From JALXCH01 sp964495805 (lineage in GTDB: Bacteria > Calditrichota > Calditrichia > RBG-13-44-9): a DNA stretch of 64,000 nucleotides. How positions within the stretch are numbered: the stretch's first letter is position 1; each line of letters opens with the position of its first letter. A model generated the notes under the pieces. That model saw only the letters and a list, made by a program, of their open reading frames with translations. It had not been told where the DNA came from and did not search any database. The stretch is from positions 19,425 to 83,424 of the forward strand of contig CAZBWV010000051.1 in assembly GCA_964495805.1 (NCBI GenBank). The letters are read 5' to 3'. A program made the translations under genes and the position numbers. Shown here in pieces: positions 18,558 to 26,656 of the stretch.

Positions 18558-19991
18558 TCAACTGCCAATTTCCGTTTCATCCTCCCGAATTTTGGGTGCC
18601 ATAGTTATTCCGGTGAAACCGAAAATGATGAGTATGATGACGGAAAGGTAATTCATGAAAGCGTAAGGTAAATATTCGAACGGAGAGACCCCGATGGTTC
18701 CGGTAACATACACACCGGCCATGCTCCAGGGAATGAGCGGAACGATGATGGCGCCACTCTCTTCAATGATGCGAGAGAGATTTTTAGCGGCTAATTTTTT
18801 CCGGCGGTAAATGGGAGCCAGCAGTTCTCCCGGTACAATCATGGAAAGGTAGGAGCTACCGGTTACCAGGGCGGTGAGAATAGCTGCGCCCACGGTGGTG
18901 AGGACGATAGACCATACCTTTCGGGTAAACCGGGTGATTTTGTTGAAGATGACTTCCAGCATTCCGGAACTTTGCATGATGCCACTGAAGCTAAAGGCGG
19001 TAAACGCCACCAACTGAACTTCCATCATGCTCATCATCCCGCCGCGGGAGATAAGGCGATCCACCACCGCCACTCCGGTTTGGGATTGATATCCGGTGTT
19101 CATAGCCCGGGCAACTTCCACCACGCTGGCACCCTGAAAAATCACTGCCAGCGCTCCGGCCACAAAGGAGGAAATGAGCATGCCGGGCAGCACCGGAAGT
19201 TTGCGAAAAGCAAAGTAAAAAACGATAATCATGGGAATGAGCAACCATAAATTAAAACGGAAGTGCTGTTCCAGAGTCATCAGAATGGTTTGCATGGTTT
19301 CCGATTCCACGTGGGTGGCGGAATAGTGAAGTCCGATGATAAAATAGATAAGAAGTCCTATCAGCCAGGCAGGAATAGCTGAGTACATCATGTGTTTGAT
19401 GTGATCGAACAGGTTGGAGCCAGCGGCCACCGGTGCCAGATTGGTGACGTCTGAGAAGGGAGACATTTTGTCTCCGAAATAGGCGCCGGCTACAATGGCA
19501 CCGGCCGCCTGGGGTAACGGTACACCCAGGGCGGTGGCAATTCCAATGAACGCCACCCCCAGCGTTCCGATGGTTCCCCAGGAAGTACCTGTGGCCAGCG
19601 AAGTCAGACTGCACACAAAACTGGCAGTAACCAGAAAAAAACGCGGGGAGATGAGTTTGAGTCCGTAGTAAATCACCATGGGAATAGTACCGCTGATGAT
19701 CCAGCTTCCGACCAGAATGCCGACCGCCAGCATAATCAGCACCGCCGGAAGTGCTTTGTGAATGCTTTCCACAATTCCCCGCTCCAGTACCTTCCAGGGG
19801 AAACGAAGTGCCACTGCAATGATGCCGGTAAGAAACGCAGCGGTTACCAGCAGTACCTGCGCTTTAATGTGGTACATCCCATAGCCTACGATGAGCAGAA
19901 TCATCATGGCCAGAATGGGAGTCAGGGCGATCCAGAGACCGGGTTGGATCGGTTTGCTCGATTCGGTACCCTGATTTTCCGATTTCGCCAT
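18558..19991 (-). CDS. nhaC: NhaC family Na+/H+ antiporter-like transporter
   Basis: This 477-aa inner-membrane protein has about 11-12 hydrophobic helices. The NhaC signature region GTSWGTIGTLGVAF and AYFGDKMSPFSDVTNLAP is intact. Family members exchange sodium for protons, and some exchange organic acids. It starts three bases after the stop of the upstream M14 gene (19995), so they are in one operon. The peptidase context raises the possibility of amino-acid or dicarboxylate exchange rather than pH homeostasis (inference). Confidence 0.88.
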   Translation of the reverse strand: MAKSENQGTESSKPIQPGLWIALTPILAMMILLIVGYGMYHIKAQVLLVTAAFLTGIIAVALRFPWKVLERGIVESIHKALPAVLIMLAVGILVGSWIISGTIPMVIYYGLKLISPRFFLVTASFVCSLTSLATGTSWGTIGTLGVAFIGIATALGVPLPQAAGAIVAGAYFGDKMSPFSDVTNLAPVAAGSNLFDHIKHMMYSAIPAWLIGLLIYFIIGLHYSATHVESETMQTILMTLEQHFRFNLWLLIPMIIVFYFAFRKLPVLPGMLISSFVAGALAVIFQGASVVEVARAMNTGYQSQTGVAVVDRLISRGGMMSMMEVQLVAFTAFSFSGIMQSSGMLEVIFNKITRFTRKVWSIVLTTVGAAILTALVTGSSYLSMIVPGELLAPIYRRKKLAAKNLSRIIEESGAIIVPLIPWSMAGVYVTGTIGVSPFEYLPYAFMNYLSVIILIIFGFTGITMAPKIREDETEIGS

Positions 19992-19994
19992 ATT

Positions 19995-21566
19995 CTATTT
20001 CTCCTGCAATGATTGGGAAAGGATTGGGATCAGCTTGACCGAAAGCGGTTGCGGAAGACGCCGCACCGGGTAAAAATTGCTCTCCTGAAGAAATTCCGCA
20101 AAACGGTACTTACGACCGTTCCGTTGTTGGGCAATACTGTATGTGGATTGGGGTTCCAGAATGAGCGGAAGAAGGTTTGCCGCTGGCTGATTGAGCGGAA
20201 TCAGAATATCCTCTTTCGAGATGGTTACCTGCCCGGAAATGAATTCACCGTCCACCATTAGAGCGGGTTTGTCCTCTTCCTGACGCGGGGTAATATGCCG
20301 GATGAAAAATTGTTCCACGGTGGCAAGGATCGGTGTTTCTACCCGGTACATTCGGATGCGATGGCGGTTCAGCAACTGGATAAGCCGTTTCCGGGTACCG
20401 GGAATCAGATACGCCCGGGGCCGTTTTACACTTTTTTTAATTTGGACGAGCGGATAGAAATTGTCCAGCTCCCGAATTTCGTGATGCCAGGTGTACAGGT
20501 TAAAAACAGGGAAAGGGAGGGTGGGGTGTGCCGGATCGGGGAAGTAATCCATCTGGATGTGAACGTAATCGGATTGGGTGGCGAAAGTGAGTAATTTTTC
20601 CCGCGCCCGGGTTACGGTGGTGAGAATCTGCCCGGTGTGGTCGCTCATGGTGTGCAAAAACGCCAGGAGCGCAGCATGTTGCCCGAGTGTGCGCCGTTCA
20701 AGCCGGGTGGTTAAATCTCCGTAACGTTTTCCCTCAATAATGAACGAAAGGGTATTGTAGATACCCATGCTCTGTCGGCCATCGTTGATGTTGGTAGTGC
20801 TGAAGCGCAATCGCTGACCCTCGAATGGGCTGCCCACCACGTAACGGTGGAAAGTAAAACCGGATTGCTGGATTCGTTTACCGGTTTCCGGAATCAGCTC
20901 CCGACCCAGCCTGATGAGTGTGCTGTCGATATTCAGGTTGGTCACCGTGCCCATCATTTCTTCGGCATCTTTCACATAACCGTGTTCCACCCAGTTTTTT
21001 TTGATGGCGTTGTACTCGTGAACATCCAGCGTGACCTCCGGCATCCAATCCAGAAACAATTGATGCAATGCCTGAGCTTCCGGTTCGCTTAAAATTACGT
21101 GATTCCGGTTTAAATCCATATTGTGAGCATTGCGTCGTTTACCGGCTTCGGCACCGTCGGGATTCACCTGAGGCACCAGAATCACATCCAGTGCGTTAAG
21201 CAGCGATTTTTCGGTGGTCAGAAGGTCTTTGGTGAGCAGCAAAGCCGCTTCCTTGCCAGATGGTTCGTTGCCATGTTGCTGGCAGTAGATGAGTATCACC
21301 GGTTTACGATCCCGCTGGCTGGCAAAATGCGGATCGGTGGTGAAAAACAGAGCGGGAATTTCTCGCCCCTGTACCGAATGACCGATAATTTGCAGATTAA
21401 CAATTTCGTTCTCCCGGGCCAGTTCCTTCAAATATTGCATCATCTCCGCATGGGAAGTAAGGCTCCGGAACCGGTGCTGTTCCGGAGGGGAAGTGAGCTG
21501 AGCGGCGAAAATACCCGAAACGATGGTCAAATGGAGCGCCAGCAGAAAGGAAAGTAAGCGCTTCAT
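19995..21566 (-). CDS. M14 family zinc metallopeptidase, secreted
   Basis: This 523-aa protein has a signal peptide (GIFAAQ). Zinc ligands are His98 and Glu101 in QQHGNEPSG and His183 in LDVHEYN. VNPDGAEAGKRRNAHNMDLNRNH supplies the Asn-Arg substrate-binding pair. The C-terminal 200 residues are beta-rich and not identified. It is the first gene of the peptidase operon; the 180-bp region upstream carries TGAAAC/GTTTCA inverted repeats that may be operators. Confidence 0.88.
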   Translation of the reverse strand: MKRLLSFLLALHLTIVSGIFAAQLTSPPEQHRFRSLTSHAEMMQYLKELARENEIVNLQIIGHSVQGREIPALFFTTDPHFASQRDRKPVILIYCQQHGNEPSGKEAALLLTKDLLTTEKSLLNALDVILVPQVNPDGAEAGKRRNAHNMDLNRNHVILSEPEAQALHQLFLDWMPEVTLDVHEYNAIKKNWVEHGYVKDAEEMMGTVTNLNIDSTLIRLGRELIPETGKRIQQSGFTFHRYVVGSPFEGQRLRFSTTNINDGRQSMGIYNTLSFIIEGKRYGDLTTRLERRTLGQHAALLAFLHTMSDHTGQILTTVTRAREKLLTFATQSDYVHIQMDYFPDPAHPTLPFPVFNLYTWHHEIRELDNFYPLVQIKKSVKRPRAYLIPGTRKRLIQLLNRHRIRMYRVETPILATVEQFFIRHITPRQEEDKPALMVDGEFISGQVTISKEDILIPLNQPAANLLPLILEPQSTYSIAQQRNGRKYRFAEFLQESNFYPVRRLPQPLSVKLIPILSQSLQEK

Positions 21567-21654
21567 GAATAGTTCTCCTGAGCTTTCGTCAAACGGTTGG
21601 TTTCCTTTTCAACCGCATATTAGGTTGAATGGTGGAACCATTTAAGTGCTTGTA

Positions 21655-21690
21655 GTTTCAGGTACAAATTGAAACGAAACAGATGTTTCA
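21655..21690. promoter_or_regulatory. putative operator: three alternating GTTTCA/TGAAAC half-sites
   Basis: GTTTCA (21655-21660), TGAAAC (21670-21675) and GTTTCA (21685-21690) are perfect inverted copies with exactly nine bases between each. They lie 90-125 bp upstream of the M14 gene starting at 21566 and next to the RpiR-type regulator gene. Related pairs occur at 31551-31689 before the TRAP operon. Binding by the RpiR protein is inferred. Confidence 0.5.
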
Positions 21691-21747
21691 TATTTGAACA
21701 CAATTCAATCTTTTCCGTTGGAAGTCCCTGACTCCTGTTTGTCCGGA

Positions 21748-22617
21748 TTAGCTTTTACCTGCGTGTTCTTTGCGAACGTGATCCAGTGATTTAATGGTTT
21801 TCAGTGTTTTATGCTTCAGATCTTTACCAATCTGCCCCACCATCCCGTAAATCACCGTCAGTACAGGCATAACCGAGTTGGAAATGCTCACTGTTTCCAC
21901 CGCCACCTGAATAATGTAATTGCTGAACTGAATGATGTGGCTGGTGGCTTTGTCGGTGAAAGAAATCACCGGAATATGCTTTTCCTGAGCGTAAGCGGCT
22001 GCCTGAATGGTTGCTTCCGAATAGGGCGGGAACGAGAATGCAATGATTGCGTCGTTTTTGTCCAGGTGAATAATTTGTTCCGAAAAGCTAAGCGCTCCGG
22101 CGGAAAAGGCAGCGGCACGAATCGAAACCCGATTGAGCAGGTAAGCCGTAAGCTGTGAGAGGTAGTAGGAAATACCCAGGCCCATGGTGTACACATGCCG
22201 GGCTCCTTCGATGACCTGCAGGATTTCGCGCAACTGATGAGGGTCGTTCAGCTCCAGGGTTCGCTGAATGTTTTCCACCGTTTCCTGAGCAATAAATTCC
22301 AGCGTGTTTTCGATGTCCTCAAAATTTTCCAGATGGGATTTGTAGCGGTAAATGGGGTCCAGGCTGTTGCGAATGGATTTGAGAAATTCTGCCTTCAATT
22401 CGGCAAAACCTTCGTAACCCAGTGCCTGAGCCAATCGCACGATGGTGGATTTACTGGTGTGCAGCTCCTCCTCCAGCTCCCGGACAGAACATAAGGCGAA
22501 TTTTTTGGGGTTTTCCACTATGTAATTGGCAATGATTTTTTGAGATCGGGTGAGCTGGGGAATTCGGCTGCGAATTCGTTTCTTTAAGTCCTCGAGATCG
22601 ATTTTAATGTTCTGCAT
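21748..22617 (-). CDS. RpiR/MurR family transcriptional regulator (HTH + SIS domain)
   Basis: This 289-aa protein has an N-terminal RpiR-type HTH (residues about 8-85, ELEEELHTSKSTIVRLAQALGYEGFAELK) and a C-terminal SIS sugar-isomerase domain (about 130-260, HVYTMGLGISYYLSQL). SIS domains in this family usually bind phosphosugars or related acids. The gene is 181 bp upstream of, and collinear with, the peptidase operon, so it is the natural candidate for its control. It could be a repressor or an activator. Confidence 0.9.
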   Translation of the reverse strand: MQNIKIDLEDLKKRIRSRIPQLTRSQKIIANYIVENPKKFALCSVRELEEELHTSKSTIVRLAQALGYEGFAELKAEFLKSIRNSLDPIYRYKSHLENFEDIENTLEFIAQETVENIQRTLELNDPHQLREILQVIEGARHVYTMGLGISYYLSQLTAYLLNRVSIRAAAFSAGALSFSEQIIHLDKNDAIIAFSFPPYSEATIQAAAYAQEKHIPVISFTDKATSHIIQFSNYIIQVAVETVSISNSVMPVLTVIYGMVGQIGKDLKHKTLKTIKSLDHVRKEHAGKS

Positions 22618-22699
22618 GGTTTTTTTTGAAGTGGAATTTAAAAACTATTTTTTTCGAATAAAATTTGTTTTCCTCAAAGTTGTCTCCAGTCCTTGAGGG

Positions 22700-22735
22700 A
22701 ACCGCCAGGGGAAAAGTGCTTTCTCCCTGACGGTT
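22700..22735 (-). terminator. possible terminator hairpin after the PorV gene
   Basis: On the minus strand AACCGTCAGGG pairs with CCCTGGCGGTT (one G-T pair) around a 14-base loop, just after the PorV stop at 22743. No T-tract follows, so it may be a 3'-end hairpin rather than a true intrinsic terminator. Confidence 0.35.
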
Positions 22736-22742
22736 GCTGGTC

Positions 22743-23762
22743 TTAGAATTGGATTCCCACGGTAAAGTGCTGCACATTGTTGAAAATGCCGAAATCGGCA
22801 TAGGCGAAATCGATGACCACGCGGGTGCGTGCCGAAAGGGGCAAACGGAGTCCTGCTCCGGCTGTCAGCCCTTCCTCATCGGTATTGCCGCGATATCCGC
22901 CGCGCAGGAAAAACATCTCGTTATAAGCAAACTCCATCCCGAAGTTGTAGTGTTCCGGATTGTCGTTGGGATGCATGAGCTCGGCGATGGCGGTAAGTCG
23001 GGTTTTGCTGCTCTGCATCAAGGATTCCGCGCCGCCAATGATGTCCGAAGCGATGGAGATGCGCAGATTGGTAGGCAGCGGCCAGGCTTCGGTGCTCAGT
23101 TTGGCTTCTGTATCGGGATTGAGCTTGCTGTCCGGCATCTGGTCGTAGCCACGGATCAGGTCGCGCCCGTCCAGCTTCATATCCGTACCGAAGTTGGTCA
23201 TAATCATCCCCAACTTAATTCCTCGGATGCCGGTGTTGAGCATCAACCCCAGGTCGATGGCATAACCGGTGGCTTTTTCGTTCCAGATTTGCTGGTGAAT
23301 CATTTTGGCGGTAATGCCAAAGTGCACAAAATTGGTCATAGCCCGGGCATAGGTCACCCCCAGAGCAAAATCCTGTGCGGCAAAGGTAAGTCCGGTTCCT
23401 TTGGGCTGGTCGATGGTGGTTTGCTCCATCTCATCCATGGTCAGGTACTTAACCTGAATGCCAATGGCGTTGGTTCCGCCCAGCGGCACCGCTGCTCCCA
23501 CAAAACCGGTGGAAATATCGGCAATCCAGCGGGTGTGGGTAAAGGTAACCTCGTAAAAGTCCAGCTGGGCGATGCCGGCGGGATTCCAGTACAGTGCGCT
23601 GGCATCGTTGGCAATGGCGCCAAAACAGCCACCCATTCCCAGCGCGCGGGCACCTACCTCAATCTTTAAAAATTGTGCTGCGGTGGTACCCACTTTATTG
23701 AAGGCCAGTCCCTGAAAAACAAGAAAAAGGATGAGTGTAATGATGATTGTCAATCGTTTCAT
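22743..23762 (-). CDS. PorV/PorQ family outer-membrane protein
   Basis: This 339-aa protein has a signal peptide (FQGLAFN) and the family opening GTTAAQFLKIEVGARALGMG and ALYWNPAGIAQLDFYEV. A run of amphipathic strands follows, ending in an aromatic terminal residue (GIQF). It is a FadL-like 14-strand barrel by family. It is the third gene of a TonB receptor / sorting-domain protein / PorV set, with 16 bp to the upstream gene. PorV proteins receive type IX secretion cargo; here it may be dedicated to this set. It is a paralogue of the partial gene at 1-324. Confidence 0.88.
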   Translation of the reverse strand: MKRLTIIITLILFLVFQGLAFNKVGTTAAQFLKIEVGARALGMGGCFGAIANDASALYWNPAGIAQLDFYEVTFTHTRWIADISTGFVGAAVPLGGTNAIGIQVKYLTMDEMEQTTIDQPKGTGLTFAAQDFALGVTYARAMTNFVHFGITAKMIHQQIWNEKATGYAIDLGLMLNTGIRGIKLGMIMTNFGTDMKLDGRDLIRGYDQMPDSKLNPDTEAKLSTEAWPLPTNLRISIASDIIGGAESLMQSSKTRLTAIAELMHPNDNPEHYNFGMEFAYNEMFFLRGGYRGNTDEEGLTAGAGLRLPLSARTRVVIDFAYADFGIFNNVQHFTVGIQF

Positions 23763-23778
23763 TCGTTTGCTCCCATTA

Positions 23779-26601
23779 CTATTTAATTAGAGCGAATTTG
23801 CCAACATGTTGTTTTCCGTCCGGAGTTTTAACCACGTACACGTACACCCCGAAGGCCAGGTCCTGTTTGGACCGGGAAGTCAGATTCCAATCCAGAGTGC
23901 CGGAATCGCTATCGTGCTCCAGAACGTTCACCAGTTCCCCCCGCAGTGTGTAGATGTAAATGGTGCATCTGGGAGGCAGGTACATGAATTCAATTCGACG
24001 CACGTTTTTAGCGCGCTCCCATGCAGCATTGACCACATACGGATTGGGAACCACCCGAATCTCGCTCAGCTCGGACTCGGAAACGCTGCGGTACGAGTAA
24101 CCGTTAAACCGCAGAGTGTACACGTCCGAGGGGGTATGGGTTCGCCTGGTGGTGACGTGAACCAGTTGCCCCTCGATGGGTGGTTTATTCAAACTGTCCT
24201 GAGGAGCATTCTTGACGGTAATTTGATAGGGCACTTCATCGATAATGTTCAGGGAGTACGTTTCGCCAATCTCCACATCCGGGTAGGGAACGTTGACAAT
24301 ATAAATGGGTTCGTCCTCGTCGTATTCCAGGTCACCGTCATCTAACACAATGGCAGTTACTTCCTGATTGTAGGTCACATTCCACACCTCGAAAGGAACC
24401 GTTTCGGTAACCGTCACAGTGGGCGAGAGTCGGGTTCCCACTTTGGAACCCCGGGCGGTAAAGCGAATTTCGTAGTCGGAAGTCTTCGCATCGAAATTGC
24501 CCCATTTGGAAATTCCTTCCACGTACCAGGACCCGGTGGTGTCGGTGTGTTCGGCACCCCACACGTTGCGACCGAATTCGTCGGTAATGGAAACAATACC
24601 GCCATTTTCCTCATCCCCGTTTACCCGCACGCTAAAGCCGTCCACCACAGGCATCTCGTCGGTGTTGATGGGATAGTTGGTTAACTTCACTTCGCCGGTG
24701 GTGGCGTCTGACACATCAAAATGGACGCCGGGACTATCCGGAAAGGTGATGCGGTACACGTGGTCGGTCAAAGCATCGGGATCGACGATGCGAATATCCA
24801 GACTGCCCTTTCCGTGTCCTTCGGTGTGCTCGTACGAGGCTTCCGGTGGTACAAATCCCAGTGGTCTGGGCTGGGGCATCACCTTCACAAAATTATCTTC
24901 CGTTTCCTTGGAACCTTTGGATGACTCGAAAGCCTGGATATTGTTGGCAGGATCGCCCTTGTCGTAGGCAGTGATGGTATAGGTGTAGATGATCCCGTTT
25001 TTCACATCGGTATCCACAAAGCTGTGCCGGATACCGGAATCGTTGCCCAGGTAGAAGTTCGCATTCAACGGATCCAGGCCCATGATGTTGTCTTTCAAAT
25101 CGAAGGTTGCAATGGGCAGGTAGCCCACCAATCCTCCGCTGCCATCGTAAATGGGTTCGCCCCAGGTCTGGCCGTCATCTGTGCTCCGGTAAATTTTGTA
25201 GCCCTCAAAATCGTACTCGCCGGTAAAGGGATCGGCCACATGTTCCGGATCGTCCGTCCAGTACAGAGTAACTTTCATATCTCCGGGAACGGCATACAGT
25301 TTTGGGGGTTTGGGTCCGCTGGGACCCTGGTAATTCTTCAGGTACATGCTTTTGGCCATTTCGATGTTGGCTTTAAAATCGTCCACGTTTTCGCCGCCAC
25401 ACACCACAATCACAGATTTAACCGATTCCCCCGGTGCCAGATCGAACGGCCCGGTGGCTACAATGTTTACCCAGTCGAACCCCATGGCTCCCTGGGTAAG
25501 GGTGTAGTCGTCCATGCGTACATCGCTGCCATGGAAAAAGTCGTTGCGCATGGGGGCGATGTTGGGATCGTTGGGATTGCTGGTGATAATGGGGAATAGC
25601 TGTTCGTCGGAGGTGGGGCCGGTATCCAGAAAGTAATGCGTGTCGGTAATTCCCATATCTTTGGGGGTTTTCAGAAAGGCTACCCCGAACACCCCGCGCT
25701 CGAACTCATTGGGGTCGGTAATCTCCGGATCCAGCTCGTAAATCACGTCCCAGGGACCGGGATTCAGGCCGGTGCTGTAAGTAAAGTAAGCTTCGTCCTC
25801 GTATTCCCCGTAGTCGATGTCCATGTAGTAGCCCCACCAGCAGCTATCCAGGGTGGAATCCGTGGTGTTGGTGATGGTGACTTCGTAGAAGTGAAAATCG
25901 GCTGCATAGGGACGTCCGTATTCAAAATTTTGCACACGCAACTGGATTCCCAGCGGTGGGTGCTGAAGGTTGGTGTGGTCATCTAACATGCTAAAGGTAA
26001 CGCGGTCGGCGGAAAATTCGCCCGGTACCGGTTGCCCGTAATTGGGGGATTGGGGATTAATGTCCAGACGAAAATCGCCCGGCCAGTGGTGTTCGCCGGG
26101 TGTCTCCACCCAATTTCCCTGGTCGTCGAAGTAGCCGGTCGGCCAGGTTTCAGGAACATCGCTTACCGCAAGATGAGGATAGCCCTGATGTTTTAGCTCC
26201 TCCGGCTGATCCTTGGCATGGTAGTAACCCCAACTCCCCGGCACAGGACTCCAGTCCTCCTGCCGGTAAGCGGTATATCCGTCGATGACATTGCCTTTAC
26301 GGGCGAACAGAAAGGAGAAGTCGTCCACAGCATTGTCGTCCGAGGCAATGGCCCCTTTGCTCTTCGGCCACATGAAGTCAAAAAATTCGGTTTGAAAATA
26401 CGAATCGGTAATCTGGCCGAAGTTCATATAGCAATTCAGCAGTTCTCCCTTGTTCATAATGGCGTAACCGATATCCGGACCCTGAGCCCCTGGTTTCAGG
26501 ATTGTGCCGGAGCCCTCATCCTTCTCCCGATCCGGATGTTCGGCTGCCACCAGCGAGGAAATCAGCCAGATGATAATCAGAATTAAAACACTTCGTTTCA
26601 C
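23779..26601 (-). CDS. large secreted protein with FnIII-like segment and C-terminal sorting domain
   Basis: This 940-aa protein has a signal peptide (LISSLVAAEH). The first 400 residues are beta-rich with many acidic and aromatic residues (FAADFHFYEVTITNTTDS-like). A fibronectin-like module with FEGYKIYRSTDDGQTW lies near residue 460. The end (PNPYVVNAAWE, YLPPRCTIYIYTLRGELV) is the sorting domain common in Calditrichota-type genomes. It lies between the TonB receptor and PorV and may be the surface-exposed substrate-capturing partner of the receptor, like SusD (inference). No enzymatic motif is seen. Confidence 0.72.
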   Translation of the reverse strand: MKRSVLILIIIWLISSLVAAEHPDREKDEGSGTILKPGAQGPDIGYAIMNKGELLNCYMNFGQITDSYFQTEFFDFMWPKSKGAIASDDNAVDDFSFLFARKGNVIDGYTAYRQEDWSPVPGSWGYYHAKDQPEELKHQGYPHLAVSDVPETWPTGYFDDQGNWVETPGEHHWPGDFRLDINPQSPNYGQPVPGEFSADRVTFSMLDDHTNLQHPPLGIQLRVQNFEYGRPYAADFHFYEVTITNTTDSTLDSCWWGYYMDIDYGEYEDEAYFTYSTGLNPGPWDVIYELDPEITDPNEFERGVFGVAFLKTPKDMGITDTHYFLDTGPTSDEQLFPIITSNPNDPNIAPMRNDFFHGSDVRMDDYTLTQGAMGFDWVNIVATGPFDLAPGESVKSVIVVCGGENVDDFKANIEMAKSMYLKNYQGPSGPKPPKLYAVPGDMKVTLYWTDDPEHVADPFTGEYDFEGYKIYRSTDDGQTWGEPIYDGSGGLVGYLPIATFDLKDNIMGLDPLNANFYLGNDSGIRHSFVDTDVKNGIIYTYTITAYDKGDPANNIQAFESSKGSKETEDNFVKVMPQPRPLGFVPPEASYEHTEGHGKGSLDIRIVDPDALTDHVYRITFPDSPGVHFDVSDATTGEVKLTNYPINTDEMPVVDGFSVRVNGDEENGGIVSITDEFGRNVWGAEHTDTTGSWYVEGISKWGNFDAKTSDYEIRFTARGSKVGTRLSPTVTVTETVPFEVWNVTYNQEVTAIVLDDGDLEYDEDEPIYIVNVPYPDVEIGETYSLNIIDEVPYQITVKNAPQDSLNKPPIEGQLVHVTTRRTHTPSDVYTLRFNGYSYRSVSESELSEIRVVPNPYVVNAAWERAKNVRRIEFMYLPPRCTIYIYTLRGELVNVLEHDSDSGTLDWNLTSRSKQDLAFGVYVYVVKTPDGKQHVGKFALIK

Positions 26602-26656
26602 AGGTTGTCTCCTTTACCAATCTATTAACTTCATTTAATTGGGCATTCGGGTTCGG

